DNA of 51,561 nucleotides from Bacteroidales bacterium (GTDB taxonomy: Bacteria; Bacteroidota; Bacteroidia; Bacteroidales; PWNQ01). A program made the position numbers and the translations under genes. A model generated the notes under the pieces. It made no database searches. It was not told where the DNA came from and was given only the letters and a program-made list of their open reading frames with translations. The stretch lies in the NCBI GenBank assembly GCA_021738505.1, contig JAIPBW010000017.1, forward strand, positions 1 to 51,561. Direction: 5' to 3'. Shown here piece after piece: positions 17,910 to 26,653 of this stretch; position 1 is the first letter of the stretch, and every line of letters begins with the position of its first letter.

Positions 17910-18329
17910 TTAATGATGATTTACTTCATTAGTGTTTTGATTTTCCTTAATGTCTTTCTCTTCATTTTTGACCTCTGACGGACTTCTGAAGCCATGACAG
18001 TCTGGTTTGTATTTCCCTTCAAGGTCGTTTCGCACTGTTTTATTCCACATCGGCAATCCGATAATATTTGATGCCCGGGCCATCATGTGTGCTCCCACAG
18101 GTACTGTGAGAATCAAAAAGACAATGATACCTGCCACATGTAGAATTATTCGTACAGTCCCAAAATGAATAGCAACAGCTATCAGCATTGAGGCAACTCC
18201 AAAGGTTGCTGCTATTGTACTTGCCGACATACGTAAAAACACATCAGGCATTTTCAGTAATCCTATAGCTGCTGTAAGAATGAATAAAGTGCCTAAAATC
18301 AGGAAAAATAAAATTATATATTCTTTCAT
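17910..18329 (-). CDS. mrpG: Mrp-type Na+/H+ antiporter subunit G
   Basis: A small membrane subunit of 139 residues with three hydrophobic helices and the conserved GLLKMPDVFLRMSASTIAAT and VPVGAHMMARA segments of MrpG/PhaG. The tail of about 45 residues after the last helix is hydrophilic and acidic, longer than in many homologues. The frame could start at 18383, but the ATG at 18329 (MKEYIILFFLILG) begins directly at the first helix and is preferred. It lies 2 bases before mrpA and 78 bases after mrpF. Confidence 0.9.
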   Translation of the reverse strand: MKEYIILFFLILGTLFILTAAIGLLKMPDVFLRMSASTIAATFGVASMLIAVAIHFGTVRIILHVAGIIVFLILTVPVGAHMMARASNIIGLPMWNKTVRNDLEGKYKPDCHGFRSPSEVKNEEKDIKENQNTNEVNHH

Positions 18330-18407
18330 AGGTCTAAAAGGTTTTGTGGTATTTGGAAGTCTTATAAACGAGCTTAACGTCAAAAATTATTGGTAATGAG
18401 CTAAACA

Positions 18408-18782
18408 TTATTCATTGTTTGCGTTTGTTTTTTCTGTATTGTTTTTATTGCAATTCTCTGCATCTTCCTCATTGGTCTGTTCTGTTGGGTTGTTATCATT
18501 TTTTTTGTTGATCTGATAGTCACCTTTTTCATAATAATAAGTAAAAGCAACTGTACTTAAGAAGGCAAGGATTGCGACAATGAGAGCGATATCCACAATA
18601 ACAACCTCATCATGCAATATGCCATAACCGGCAAAAGATCCAATGGTTACAATGACAAGCAAATCGAGTGCGATCACTTTATCCATTAGTGAGGGGCCTT
18701 TAAACAACCGGATAAAGATTAGAAGCATTGAAATACTCAATACCGGGAGTATGAAATATAAAATAGCATTCGTACAATTCAT
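18408..18782 (-). CDS. mrpF: Mrp-type Na+/H+ antiporter subunit F
   Basis: A 124-residue protein with three transmembrane helices and the family motif RLFKGPSLMDKVIALDLL, followed by DIALIVAILAFLSTVAF. The last 35 residues form an unusual Asn/Glu/Thr-rich hydrophilic tail (NNPTEQTNEEDAENC...), longer than in typical MrpF of about 90 residues. Its start overlaps the mrpE stop by 4 bases, which indicates translational coupling. Confidence 0.9.
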   Translation of the reverse strand: MNCTNAILYFILPVLSISMLLIFIRLFKGPSLMDKVIALDLLVIVTIGSFAGYGILHDEVVIVDIALIVAILAFLSTVAFTYYYEKGDYQINKKNDNNPTEQTNEEDAENCNKNNTEKTNANNE

Positions 18783-19255
18783 CGTAATACCTCCAATAGT
18801 TTATGTTCTAATCCATTTTTAATTTCTTGTATAGATTTTTCAGGATCTTCATTCAGATACATATTATATACATATAATGTTTTTCTGTCATCAGACAAGG
18901 CAATGCTTATCGTTCCGGGCGTCAGGGTGATGGAGTTTGCCAGTATAGTTATTTCAATATCACTCTTAGCATCCAAAGGAACCGCTATAATACCGGGGTT
19001 CATTTTATGTTCCGGAGTAATGATTTCATAGCCGATCCTTACGCTTCCTTTTATTACTTCAGCAATAAAGAAAAAGATATAAATAATAAAGTTAGGGAAG
19101 CGTCTAAAATACTTAACCTGAGACTCTTTTCTTTTTGTAAACCATAGTGTTAAGTAGCCCAAAATAAATCCGAACAAAATATTTACTAAAGTGAACTTCA
19201 TGGTCAGGGCTACCCATATAAATGCTAAAAATATGTTGAAGACAAAGTTTTTCAT
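18779..19255 (-). CDS. mrpE: Mrp-type Na+/H+ antiporter subunit E
   Basis: A 158-residue protein with N-terminal membrane helices and the conserved cytoplasmic part containing PGIIAVPLD, SDIEITILANSITLTPGTISIAL and a C-terminal HKLLEVLR. These are hallmarks of MrpE/MnhE. The gene overlaps mrpF by 4 bases and follows mrpD after 51 bases. Length is normal. Confidence 0.93.
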   Translation of the reverse strand: MKNFVFNIFLAFIWVALTMKFTLVNILFGFILGYLTLWFTKRKESQVKYFRRFPNFIIYIFFFIAEVIKGSVRIGYEIITPEHKMNPGIIAVPLDAKSDIEITILANSITLTPGTISIALSDDRKTLYVYNMYLNEDPEKSIQEIKNGLEHKLLEVLR

Positions 19256-19306
19256 GGTTATCTGTTTAATCCTTTATAATCCATTTATAAAAATCAAAAT
19301 ATATAA

Positions 19307-20851
19307 TTAATTCATTGTACTTCCTAATACAGCTTTAATATAAATTTCCGGATTCATGAGTTCATGTGCAGATCTTTCTGCTATATTGAAAAAAGGTTCG
19401 GGGAATATGCCTATAACTACTGTAATGCCTGATAATAGTACGACCGGAATTATCATGAAAATAAAATCCCTGCTAAACAGGTTTTGCCACGGCATTTTAT
19501 CACTCTTCTTGTTTGGCTCAGGGTCATCTTTCCAAAAGGCTTCGTTCCAAATTTTCATCATATAAAAAAGTGTTAGTAAGCCTACGGCCAGAGCAATAAT
19601 ACTGATTAAATAATAATGCTGCTCCAGCGCTGCTTTAATAACAAATAATTTAGACCAAAAGCCTGATAAAGGTGGAATGCCGGCTACAGAAAGGGCCGGG
19701 ATTAAGAACAAAACGGAAAGAAATGGATAGGCATTTAATATCCCACCAAGTTTTTTAATGTTATAGCTGCCTTTGATTTTATGAATTATCCCGCTTACGA
19801 GGAATAAATTGGTTTTTACGATAATATGGTGCATAATATAAAATACACTACCGGCTATGGCAAGAGGAGTGAAGACAGCAAGACCGAAGATCATATAACC
19901 GATCTGACTAATAAGACAAAAAGATAAAATACGTCTTATATCACTTTGGGATATAGCTCCCAGGGAACCAACGACCATAGTAAATCCTGCAATCCATAAG
20001 ATGATTGTGTGGGTGAAGGCTACATTACCTATAAACATAAGTGTGAACACGCGCAGAAGGGAATAAATTCCAACTTTGGTTAACATCCCGGCAAACACGG
20101 CCGCAATGCTGATTGGCGGAGTGTGATAAGAAGCTGGAAGCCAGAAGAACAAAGGGAAAATGGCTGCTTTCATACCAAAGCAAATCAAAAACATTAATGA
20201 AACAACGGTAAGCATTTTTTGATTTTCAATAGTAGGAATGACATCAGCCAGATGAGCCATGTTTAATGTTCCTGTCATGGAATATAATAAGCCGACTCCA
20301 ATGAGAAAAAAGGCAGAGGAAACCAGGTTGATGGTGACATATTTAAATGTCCCTTCAATTTGAAGTTTGGAGCCTCCCAAAGAAAGCAATACAAAGGAGG
20401 AGATAAGCATAACTTCAAACCAGACATACATGTTAAAAAGGTCTCCCGTTAGAAAAGCCCCATTGATGCCCATGAACATGATGTTTAATAAAGGATAGTA
20501 AGCAAACTGAAATTGACCTTTCAGCATGTCTTCCCCCATTTTTCTTTTTAGCATGTAAGAAATCGAATAAAGAGCCACGGAAAAGTTTATGATGCCGGAC
20601 AAGACAATCATTATGGAGCTCAGGGTATCACCAACGAAACTTATTCCAAACGGAGCCTCCCAACCTCCAATTTGAATAACCTGAATGCCTTTCGTTAAGA
20701 CAAGATACAAAATGCCAAACGAAATGAGCATTTGTATAAAGGCTCCTGAAAGATTTACAATTTCCTGCGTTTTTTTTCGTCTCCACGAGGCCAGGGTCAA
20801 CAAACCCATTAATAAAGGAAAAAGGACAGGAGCTATTATAAAAACATGCAT
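19307..20851 (-). CDS. mrpD: Mrp-type Na+/H+ antiporter subunit D
   Basis: The 514-residue second NuoL/M/N-like subunit, with about fourteen transmembrane helices. It shows the conserved glutamate in LFNMYVWFEVMLISSF and the lysines in FGMKAAIFPLFFWLP and GMLTKVGIYSLLR, residues that form the proton path in this family. Length is typical of MrpD. It lies 99 bases after mrpC and 51 before mrpE within the operon. Confidence 0.94.
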   Translation of the reverse strand: MHVFIIAPVLFPLLMGLLTLASWRRKKTQEIVNLSGAFIQMLISFGILYLVLTKGIQVIQIGGWEAPFGISFVGDTLSSIMIVLSGIINFSVALYSISYMLKRKMGEDMLKGQFQFAYYPLLNIMFMGINGAFLTGDLFNMYVWFEVMLISSFVLLSLGGSKLQIEGTFKYVTINLVSSAFFLIGVGLLYSMTGTLNMAHLADVIPTIENQKMLTVVSLMFLICFGMKAAIFPLFFWLPASYHTPPISIAAVFAGMLTKVGIYSLLRVFTLMFIGNVAFTHTIILWIAGFTMVVGSLGAISQSDIRRILSFCLISQIGYMIFGLAVFTPLAIAGSVFYIMHHIIVKTNLFLVSGIIHKIKGSYNIKKLGGILNAYPFLSVLFLIPALSVAGIPPLSGFWSKLFVIKAALEQHYYLISIIALAVGLLTLFYMMKIWNEAFWKDDPEPNKKSDKMPWQNLFSRDFIFMIIPVVLLSGITVVIGIFPEPFFNIAERSAHELMNPEIYIKAVLGSTMN

Positions 20852-20950
20852 ACGTTTATGATTTTAATAATGTTTAAAAACAGCATACAAAAGGTTATCT
20901 GTTAAATTACCTGATGCAAGCATGGCTGATTCATTAATATACAACTTAAA

Positions 20951-21298
20951 TTATTTATCACTATTGACTAAGTCATCGGTATCATTAATACCGGTTGTTT
21001 TATACACTTGCTCCAAAAGAACGATAGTAAAAGCGATCACACCGAACCCAATAACGATAGCTGTTAAAATAAGAGCTTGTGGTAAAGGATCGGCAACGAT
21101 TCCTGTGATTTGCTTTTCTCCTTCTTCTATTAATGGAGCTTTTCCCCGGATTACACCGCCTATCGTAAAAATAAGTAAGTTACAAGCATGAGATATGAGA
21201 ATTAAACCAATGATAAGTTTGATAATACTTCGGCGTAAAAGCATATATACTGCTGCAGCAAATAGTCCTCCTATGAGAATAGCTAAAAGAGATTCCAT
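20951..21298 (-). CDS. mrpC: Mrp-type Na+/H+ antiporter subunit C
   Basis: A 115-residue NuoK-like subunit with three helices. Diagnostic segments are [21 protein letters not shown] and the [21 protein letters not shown] stretch typical of MrpC. The start is 1 base after the mrpB stop. The region between this gene and mrpD (99 bases) shows no further gene. Confidence 0.94.
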   Translation of the reverse strand: MESLLAILIGGLFAAAVYMLLRRSIIKLIIGLILISHACNLLIFTIGGVIRGKAPLIEEGEKQITGIVADPLPQALILTAIVIGFGVIAFTIVLLEQVYKTTGINDTDDLVNSDK

Positions 21299-21299
21299 A

Positions 21300-21710
21300 T
21301 TATTCTTTTAATTTTAGGGTGAATATTATACTTGTTGCCACTCCAATAACCACGAGATAAACTCCAATATCAAACATGAAAGGGGTGCTCAAATGGCCTA
21401 TGATAGGAATTTTAAAGTGAGCCCAAAGTCCTGTGAAAGGCGCTTTACCAGTGAATAAAGATAGCAAACCGCTCAGCAGCGAGGTGCTGAGGCCTACAAT
21501 AATAAAGATATTGGGCTTGAGCGGGAATATTTTTCTGGCATGGGAAACGCCATTGCTAATTGTGTATAGGGCAAAAGCTGCCGCTGCTACTAATCCACCA
21601 ACAAAACCGCCCCCTGGTTCATGATGCCCACGTAAAAGAATGAAGACAGAAAAAAGCATTAATACAGGTAACAGCACTCTGGTTGCGGTAGATAAAATTA
21701 ATGATATCAT
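21300..21710 (-). CDS. mrpB: Mrp-type Na+/H+ antiporter subunit B
   Basis: The 136-residue MrpB subunit has four helices and the family signature [16 protein letters not shown] (about residues 26-41), followed by a C-terminal segment with [14 protein letters not shown]. It is the first gene of the operon, with a near-perfect promoter 40-70 bases upstream. Because A is last, transcription of the operon begins with B. Confidence 0.94.
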   Translation of the reverse strand: MISLILSTATRVLLPVLMLFSVFILLRGHHEPGGGFVGGLVAAAAFALYTISNGVSHARKIFPLKPNIFIIVGLSTSLLSGLLSLFTGKAPFTGLWAHFKIPIIGHLSTPFMFDIGVYLVVIGVATSIIFTLKLKE

Positions 21711-21749
21711 ATCATTTATTTTATTTTTAATTTAGGTTTTTGTTCACCG

Positions 21750-21779
21750 CAAATTTATGAGATTTAATAACTGCTTCAA
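21750..21779 (-). promoter_or_regulatory. Promoter of the mrp operon
   Basis: On the minus strand: TTG (plus 21777-21779), a 19-base spacer, and TAAATTTG (plus 21750-21757). This is an exact match to the Bacteroidota consensus. The predicted start near 21743 gives a leader of about 33 bases before mrpB. Confidence 0.8.
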
Positions 21780-21888
21780 TATTTTTTTCAAAAGTAATTA
21801 ACAGGGGGTGTTTATTTGTGCTTATGGCAATTATAATGCACAATAGAGCGATTAATTGTGGTGGTAAATACGACTGGTCGATAAAAAT

Positions 21889-21922
21889 AAAACAGCATTT
21901 TAAACTAAAAAAATGCTGTTTT
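21889..21922 (-). terminator. Terminator after lon
   Basis: A perfect 13-bp stem, AAAACAGCATTTT (21889-21901) with AAAATGCTGTTTT (21910-21922), carrying T-rich ends on both strands. It lies about 70 bases past the lon stop and would separate lon from the mrp promoter. Confidence 0.85.
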
Positions 21923-21993
21923 AATATACACCTTATAGAAATAAGATGGAATAATGAAAGCAACAGGGCTTTCATTATTATGATTGTGACTTC

Positions 21994-24486
21994 TTACTCT
22001 GCAACCTGTTGATCCTTTTTCTCCAACAGTGGTCGCTCCAGTTTCATTGCATTTTTTACTTTGTTTTTATGCAGTGCCAGATCAACTACCTCAATCATTT
22101 CATCTACATAATGAAACTTCAGGCCTTTGATATATTTTTCCGGGATGTCATTAATGTCTTTTTCATTTTCGCTTGAAATGATGATATCCGTAATTTTAGC
22201 CCGTTTGGCTGCAAGGATTTTTTCTTTTATTCCGCCTACCGGCAGCACTTTGCCCCGTAAAGTAATTTCACCGGTCATGGCTGTTTTGGTTTTAATCTTC
22301 CGTTGTGTAAATATGGAAGCCAGGGCAGTAAATATTGTAACGCCGGCGGAAGGCCCGTCTTTAGGTGTGGCGCCTTCCGGAACATGAATATGAACATTCC
22401 AGTATTTAAAGATATCAGGGTTGATGTCCAACTCTTCGGTATGTGATTTTAAATACTCAAAAGCAAGGTTCGCCGACTCTTTCATTACCGTTCCAAGGTT
22501 TCCGGTTAGTGTCAGACTACCTTTTCCTCGGCTAAGGCTTGATTCAACAAAAAGAATTTCCCCACCAACGGCTGTCCAGGCTAATCCTGTTACTACGCCG
22601 GGGTTATCAATCTGAATAGCTTCGTTACGGCTGATCTTTCTGGGCCCTAAAATACGGGTAAGATCCTCTTTACTGACGACCTTATTATAGTCTTCGCCCG
22701 TGGCTATATATTTAGCCTTACTACGGATAACGGAAGCCACATGTTTTTCAAGCATTCTTACACCGGCTTCACGTGTGTAGCCTTCTATGATTTCTTCGAT
22801 GATATTCTTGCGAAACGTTACCTGATTTTTCTTTACGCCATGTTTTTCCAATTGCTTGGGAATAAGATGCCTTTTGCAGATTTCAACTTTTTCTTCAACC
22901 AGGTATCCACTGATATCAATAACTTCAAGCCTGTCGCGTAAGGCCGGATGTACTGAGCTTAGCGTGTTGGCAGTAGCAATGAATAATACTTTGGAAAGAT
23001 CGTAGTTGATCTCCAGATAATTGTCGTAAAATTCATAATTCTGCTCGGGGTCCAATACTTCAAGCAGGGCAGAAGAGGGGTCTCCACTAATCGTGTTGCC
23101 ACTTACCTTGTCAATTTCGTCAAGTACAAAAACCGGATTTGAAGTTTTGGCCTTTTTAATATTTGACATAATACGTCCCGGCATGGCACCTATGTATGTT
23201 TTCCTGTGGCCGCGTATTTCAGCTTCGTCCCGCAGGCCGCCTAATGACATTCTGACATAAGACCGGTTTAATGCGCGGGCTACAGAACGTCCCAGTGAAG
23301 TTTTTCCTACTCCGGGAGGGCCAACAAGACAAAGTATAGGTGATTCATTGTTCTGTTTTAGCTTTAAAACAGCTAAATGCTCTATAATCCGTTCTTTGAC
23401 TTTCTCAAGCCCGTAGTGATCCTCATCAAGGACTTTTTCCGCTTGTTTTAATTTAAGGTTATCGTCGGAAATTTCGTTCCACGGCAGATCAGTCATGAAC
23501 TCCAGGTAGTTAAGCTGGATGGAGTATTCCGGTACAGCCGGATTCATGCGATTTAGTTTCGCTACTTCCTTCTCAAAAGCTTCTTTGGCTTCCTGTGGCC
23601 AATCTTTCTTTTCAGCTTTTTTCTTAAGTTCATTTATAGCCTGCTCATTGGGGTTACCGCCAAGCTCTTCCTGGATTGTCTTGAGTTGTTGGTTTAGAAA
23701 ATAATCCCGTTGTTGCTTGTCCAGATCCGTTTTGACTTTATCCTGAATCTTATTTTTGAGTTCTTGTTTCTGTAGCTCGTTTGAGAGTACTTCCAAAACA
23801 TCGGAAGCACGTTGAAAGATATCGGAAGTTTCTAAATACTTTTGCTTCTGCTGAACATCCGTACTTAGATTAGAGGCTACAAAGTTGACAAGAAAAGTAG
23901 GACTTTCTATGTTCTTGATGGCAAAAGAAGCATCCGACGGAAGGTTGGGCGATTTTTTGATTATGTCTAAAGACAGGTCGCGCAGGGAATCAATTAACGC
24001 ATTGAATTCTTCATCGCTTTTACTTACATAACTCTCTTCATACTCTTCTCCCTGAGCTTTGAAATAAGGTTCTTTTTGTGTTATTTCCTTTATTTTAAAG
24101 CGTTTTTTTCCCTGAATAATAGCTGTTGTATTTCCATCAGGCATCTGAAGAACTTTTAAGATGCGAGCCACAGTTCCGATCCGGTTCAAGTCTTTTTCTA
24201 CCGGATCCTCAATGTCAACATCTTTTTGAGCAACAACTCCAATGGTTTTATCGCCCTGATTGTATGTGTCTTTGATGAGCTGTATGGATTTGTCGCGTCC
24301 TACTGTAATTGGAATTACGACCCCGGGAAACAAAACATTGTTCCGTAAAGGCAAAATAGGCATGTCTTCCGGAACAGGCTCCTTATTTAATTGATCTTCT
24401 TCCTCTGATGATAGCAAAGGTATCATTTCCGTCTCTTGTCCTTCTACATCTTGAAATGTGATATTGTCTTTTTCGAATGCACCCAT
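21994..24486 (-). CDS. lon: ATP-dependent Lon protease
   Basis: An 830-residue cytoplasmic AAA+ serine protease that degrades misfolded and regulatory proteins. The Lon N-domain begins at [19 protein letters not shown]. It is followed by a coiled helical region, Walker [10 protein letters not shown] (about residue 390), Walker [11 protein letters not shown], and the protease domain. The protease domain has the catalytic serine in PKDGPSAGV (about S713) and the lysine in [12 protein letters not shown]. An in-frame ATG at 24558 would add 24 residues; the ATG at 24486 ([11 protein letters not shown]) is chosen as more usual. An inverted repeat lies upstream at 24597-24623. Confidence 0.96.
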   Translation of the reverse strand: MGAFEKDNITFQDVEGQETEMIPLLSSEEEDQLNKEPVPEDMPILPLRNNVLFPGVVIPITVGRDKSIQLIKDTYNQGDKTIGVVAQKDVDIEDPVEKDLNRIGTVARILKVLQMPDGNTTAIIQGKKRFKIKEITQKEPYFKAQGEEYEESYVSKSDEEFNALIDSLRDLSLDIIKKSPNLPSDASFAIKNIESPTFLVNFVASNLSTDVQQKQKYLETSDIFQRASDVLEVLSNELQKQELKNKIQDKVKTDLDKQQRDYFLNQQLKTIQEELGGNPNEQAINELKKKAEKKDWPQEAKEAFEKEVAKLNRMNPAVPEYSIQLNYLEFMTDLPWNEISDDNLKLKQAEKVLDEDHYGLEKVKERIIEHLAVLKLKQNNESPILCLVGPPGVGKTSLGRSVARALNRSYVRMSLGGLRDEAEIRGHRKTYIGAMPGRIMSNIKKAKTSNPVFVLDEIDKVSGNTISGDPSSALLEVLDPEQNYEFYDNYLEINYDLSKVLFIATANTLSSVHPALRDRLEVIDISGYLVEEKVEICKRHLIPKQLEKHGVKKNQVTFRKNIIEEIIEGYTREAGVRMLEKHVASVIRSKAKYIATGEDYNKVVSKEDLTRILGPRKISRNEAIQIDNPGVVTGLAWTAVGGEILFVESSLSRGKGSLTLTGNLGTVMKESANLAFEYLKSHTEELDINPDIFKYWNVHIHVPEGATPKDGPSAGVTIFTALASIFTQRKIKTKTAMTGEITLRGKVLPVGGIKEKILAAKRAKITDIIISSENEKDINDIPEKYIKGLKFHYVDEMIEVVDLALHKNKVKNAMKLERPLLEKKDQQVAE

Positions 24487-24596
24487 ATTTTTTTGTGTCA
24501 ATTTGTCATTAATAATTTGTATGCCGGAAGAATTTTTTCTGTGAAATTCAATCCGCAACTACACAATTGTATAATTATCAAACAATTAAAGTTGGT

Positions 24597-24623
24597 TGTG
24601 GTACTTGATTTGAACGTACCACA
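24597..24623. promoter_or_regulatory. Inverted repeat upstream of lon, possible operator
   Basis: TGTGGTAC (24597-24604), an 11-base spacer and GTACCACA (24616-24623) form a perfect 8-bp dyad, 110 bases upstream of the lon start and 33 bases past the stop of the GlmU-like gene. There is no T-run on the minus strand, so an operator or RNA structure is more likely than a simple terminator. Confidence 0.5.
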
Positions 24624-24655
24624 GGATATAAGTCAATAAAAATGCCAAACTACGA

Positions 24656-25816
24656 TTAGCCTTGCTCCATTTCGTAGATATGAGTGAGAATTTCTTTTTC
24701 AGTATCATCTAATTCAATGCCTCTTCGGCTCATAACGGAATCAGCCACCTGAAAAGCTTTTTTGAGATTGAATTTTTTAAAACCCTGAGCTCCGCCCCAG
24801 GAAAAAGAGGGGATAAAATTCCGGGGAAATCCGGTGCCAAAGATGTTGACGTTTACACCTATGACGGTTCCTGTATTAAACATTGTATTAATGCCGCATT
24901 TGGAATGGTCGCCCATTATTAAGCCGCAGAATTGTAAGCCTGTGTTGATAAAGTGTTTTTCGGGATAGCTCCACAATTTCACTTCATCATAGGTGTTTTT
25001 AAGGTTTGAGTTGTTGGTGTCAGCTCCCAGGTTGCACCATTCACCAATGACTGAATTCCCCAGAAAACCGTCATGGGCCTTGTTGGAATATCCCTGGAAT
25101 ACACAGTTATTTACTTCCCCACCGATCTTAGCATAGGGGCCAAGTGTTGTTGCTCCATATATTTTCGCATCCATTTTTAAAACCGAATGCTCACACATGG
25201 CAAAAGGCCCCCTGATTTTAGCGCCTTCCATCACCTCAGCATCTTTCCCGATGTAAACCGGACCTTTGGAAGCATTTATAAAAGCTCCTTCTACTTGTGC
25301 ATTTTCTTCAATAAATATCTCTCCTTCACCTGTAACAATATTTGTTTTGCTTAAAGATTCAGATGTGCGGTCTTTTGTAAGATATTGAAAGTCTTGTTTT
25401 ATCAATTGCTCATTATTACTGAACAATTCCCAGGGATTTTCAATAAATAGCACCTCTTCTTTATCAAAGGATATTGTTTTTGAGAAATTGTGCATGTTAA
25501 TGTCTTTACAGCGGATGGCTATCGTTCTCTCTTTATGCTGAAGCATTTCCCCGTGCTTAAGTTGATGCAATGCTTCGGCTAATACCGGTGTTATCACGGT
25601 TGAAGCATTTACAAGCAAATAATCACTTCCTTCGGATACGGGAAATTTTTTTTGCAGATAGTCTTCGGTAAGCCAGGAAGCCTTCATATTTAAATGAGCT
25701 TCTGCTTTTTCGCGTAATGTCAGAATTCCTGCCCGGAGTTCTGAAATAGGACGCGTAAAGGTTAAAGGTTTTAACTGCTGGCGTATTAAATGGTCATCAA
25801 ATAAAACAAGGTTCAT
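24656..25816 (-). CDS. GlmU-like sugar nucleotidyltransferase/acetyltransferase (Bacteroidota type)
   Basis: A 386-residue protein of the alternative GlmU family found in Bacteroidota. The N-terminal part (LVLFDDHLIRQQLKPLTFTRPISELRAG) is nucleotidyltransferase-like. Residues about 170-330 are a left-handed beta-helix of hexapeptide repeats (VYIGKDAEVMEGAKIRGPFA and onward), the acyltransferase part. It probably supplies UDP-GlcNAc or a related sugar nucleotide for cell-wall and polysaccharide synthesis. Canonical GlmU is longer and has a different pyrophosphorylase signature. The start codon lies inside the CATATGAA border of element E1 copy C, so this gene has repeat DNA directly upstream. 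Confidence 0.85.
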   Translation of the reverse strand: MNLVLFDDHLIRQQLKPLTFTRPISELRAGILTLREKAEAHLNMKASWLTEDYLQKKFPVSEGSDYLLVNASTVITPVLAEALHQLKHGEMLQHKERTIAIRCKDINMHNFSKTISFDKEEVLFIENPWELFSNNEQLIKQDFQYLTKDRTSESLSKTNIVTGEGEIFIEENAQVEGAFINASKGPVYIGKDAEVMEGAKIRGPFAMCEHSVLKMDAKIYGATTLGPYAKIGGEVNNCVFQGYSNKAHDGFLGNSVIGEWCNLGADTNNSNLKNTYDEVKLWSYPEKHFINTGLQFCGLIMGDHSKCGINTMFNTGTVIGVNVNIFGTGFPRNFIPSFSWGGAQGFKKFNLKKAFQVADSVMSRRGIELDDTEKEILTHIYEMEQG

Positions 25817-26205
25817 ATGTCTGAATTTTTCAAAATATTGGGAATGTTATTATTATGTTTTATTGCTTTTATCTCTAACTGTCATTTGCTTCGCGTCATT
25901 TATCCGTCTTCGACGGATGTCATCTGTAGTTTACCTTGTGAAACCTTTCTCTGTTTCACCAAGGTCATTTGCGCTTCGCGCGTCATTTTGCTTTACTATA
26001 TTCTAAGTCAGTTACTTCAGGGCTTTCTGAGACGGTTATATTTGACAGCAGCCGGACACAGAAGTATAGAAAATGACCATTAATGACTACTAATGACAAT
26101 AAATGTCATTGGTTTCTTTGCATTATCCAACTCGCCTAGCTCATTTAATCATTCTCCTGTGTGCCGAACGCCGCGCCATGGAGGTTTCATATGTCTGAAT
26201 TTTTC
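25812..26205 (-). repeat. Dispersed element E1, copy C (inverted), with 20-bp direct repeats
   Basis: The only copy in the opposite orientation. It has three 10-bp GTCATT-N4 units (26068-26097 on the minus strand), the conserved middle, and the full set of hairpin modules including CCTTG...CAAGG and ATCCGTC. An identical 20-bp direct repeat, TTCATATGTCTGAATTTTTC, lies at both ends (25812-25831 and 26186-26205). The left border supplies the ATG of the GlmU-like gene. The 88-codon open frame across it is not conserved in other copies. Confidence 0.85.
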
Positions 26206-26241
26206 TATGAACAAAGTTAGCTTATTTGGCTGGAATAAACG

Positions 26242-26272
26242 AAAAAAACCCGGATTTTTTCAAATCCGGGTT
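26242..26272 (-). terminator. Terminator of the L31 gene
   Basis: AACCCGGATTT (26247-26257) and AAATCCGGGTT (26262-26272) form an 11-bp stem, followed on the minus strand by a run of T (A-run at 26242-26248). Confidence 0.88.
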
Positions 26273-26300
26273 AAGGTATTTCAATAACTTCAGGAAATGA

Positions 26301-26579
26301 CTATTCCTGTGTTTCTTGATTACGACGCTCGTAATGTTTCTTGTAACGGTTCTTAAATTTATCAACACGTCCGGCACTGTCGATAAGTTTCATCTTACCT
26401 GTGTAAAATGGATGGGATGTATTTGATATTTCTACTTTTACAAGTGGATATTCATTACCATCTTCCCATTCGATCTTATCCTCTGTTTTAATTGTAGATT
26501 TTGTTAAAAATGCATATTCGTTGGAAACATCTTTAAATACTACAAACCTGTAATCTTGTGGGTGAATCTTTTCTTTCAT
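26301..26579 (-). CDS. rpmE2: 50S ribosomal protein L31 type B
   Basis: A 92-residue ribosomal protein of the zinc-independent type. The family opening [16 protein letters not shown], the [11 protein letters not shown] segment and the C-terminal [13 protein letters not shown] are present, and the CxxC zinc ligands of type A L31 are absent. The basic tail is slightly extended with acidic and polar residues (NQETQE). It has its own textbook promoter and terminator, so it is a single-gene unit. Confidence 0.96.
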   Translation of the reverse strand: MKEKIHPQDYRFVVFKDVSNEYAFLTKSTIKTEDKIEWEDGNEYPLVKVEISNTSHPFYTGKMKLIDSAGRVDKFKNRYKKHYERRNQETQE

Positions 26580-26606
26580 TGTCTTATCCCTTTAAATTTT
26601 AGAGTG

Positions 26607-26637
26607 CAAAAGTAGAATGTTTTTACTAAATACCAAA
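26607..26637 (-). promoter_or_regulatory. Promoter of the L31 gene
   Basis: Minus strand: TTTG (plus 26634-26637), a spacer of exactly 19 bases, and TACTTTTG (plus 26607-26614), a full Bacteroidota consensus match. The leader is about 20 bases. Confidence 0.85.
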
Positions 26638-26653
26638 GAAAAAACAGACTTTT

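Noticed and set aside
21727..21975. Short frames on both strands between mrpB and lon
   Set aside because: They overlap the mrp promoter and the lon terminator and have no similarity to known proteins.
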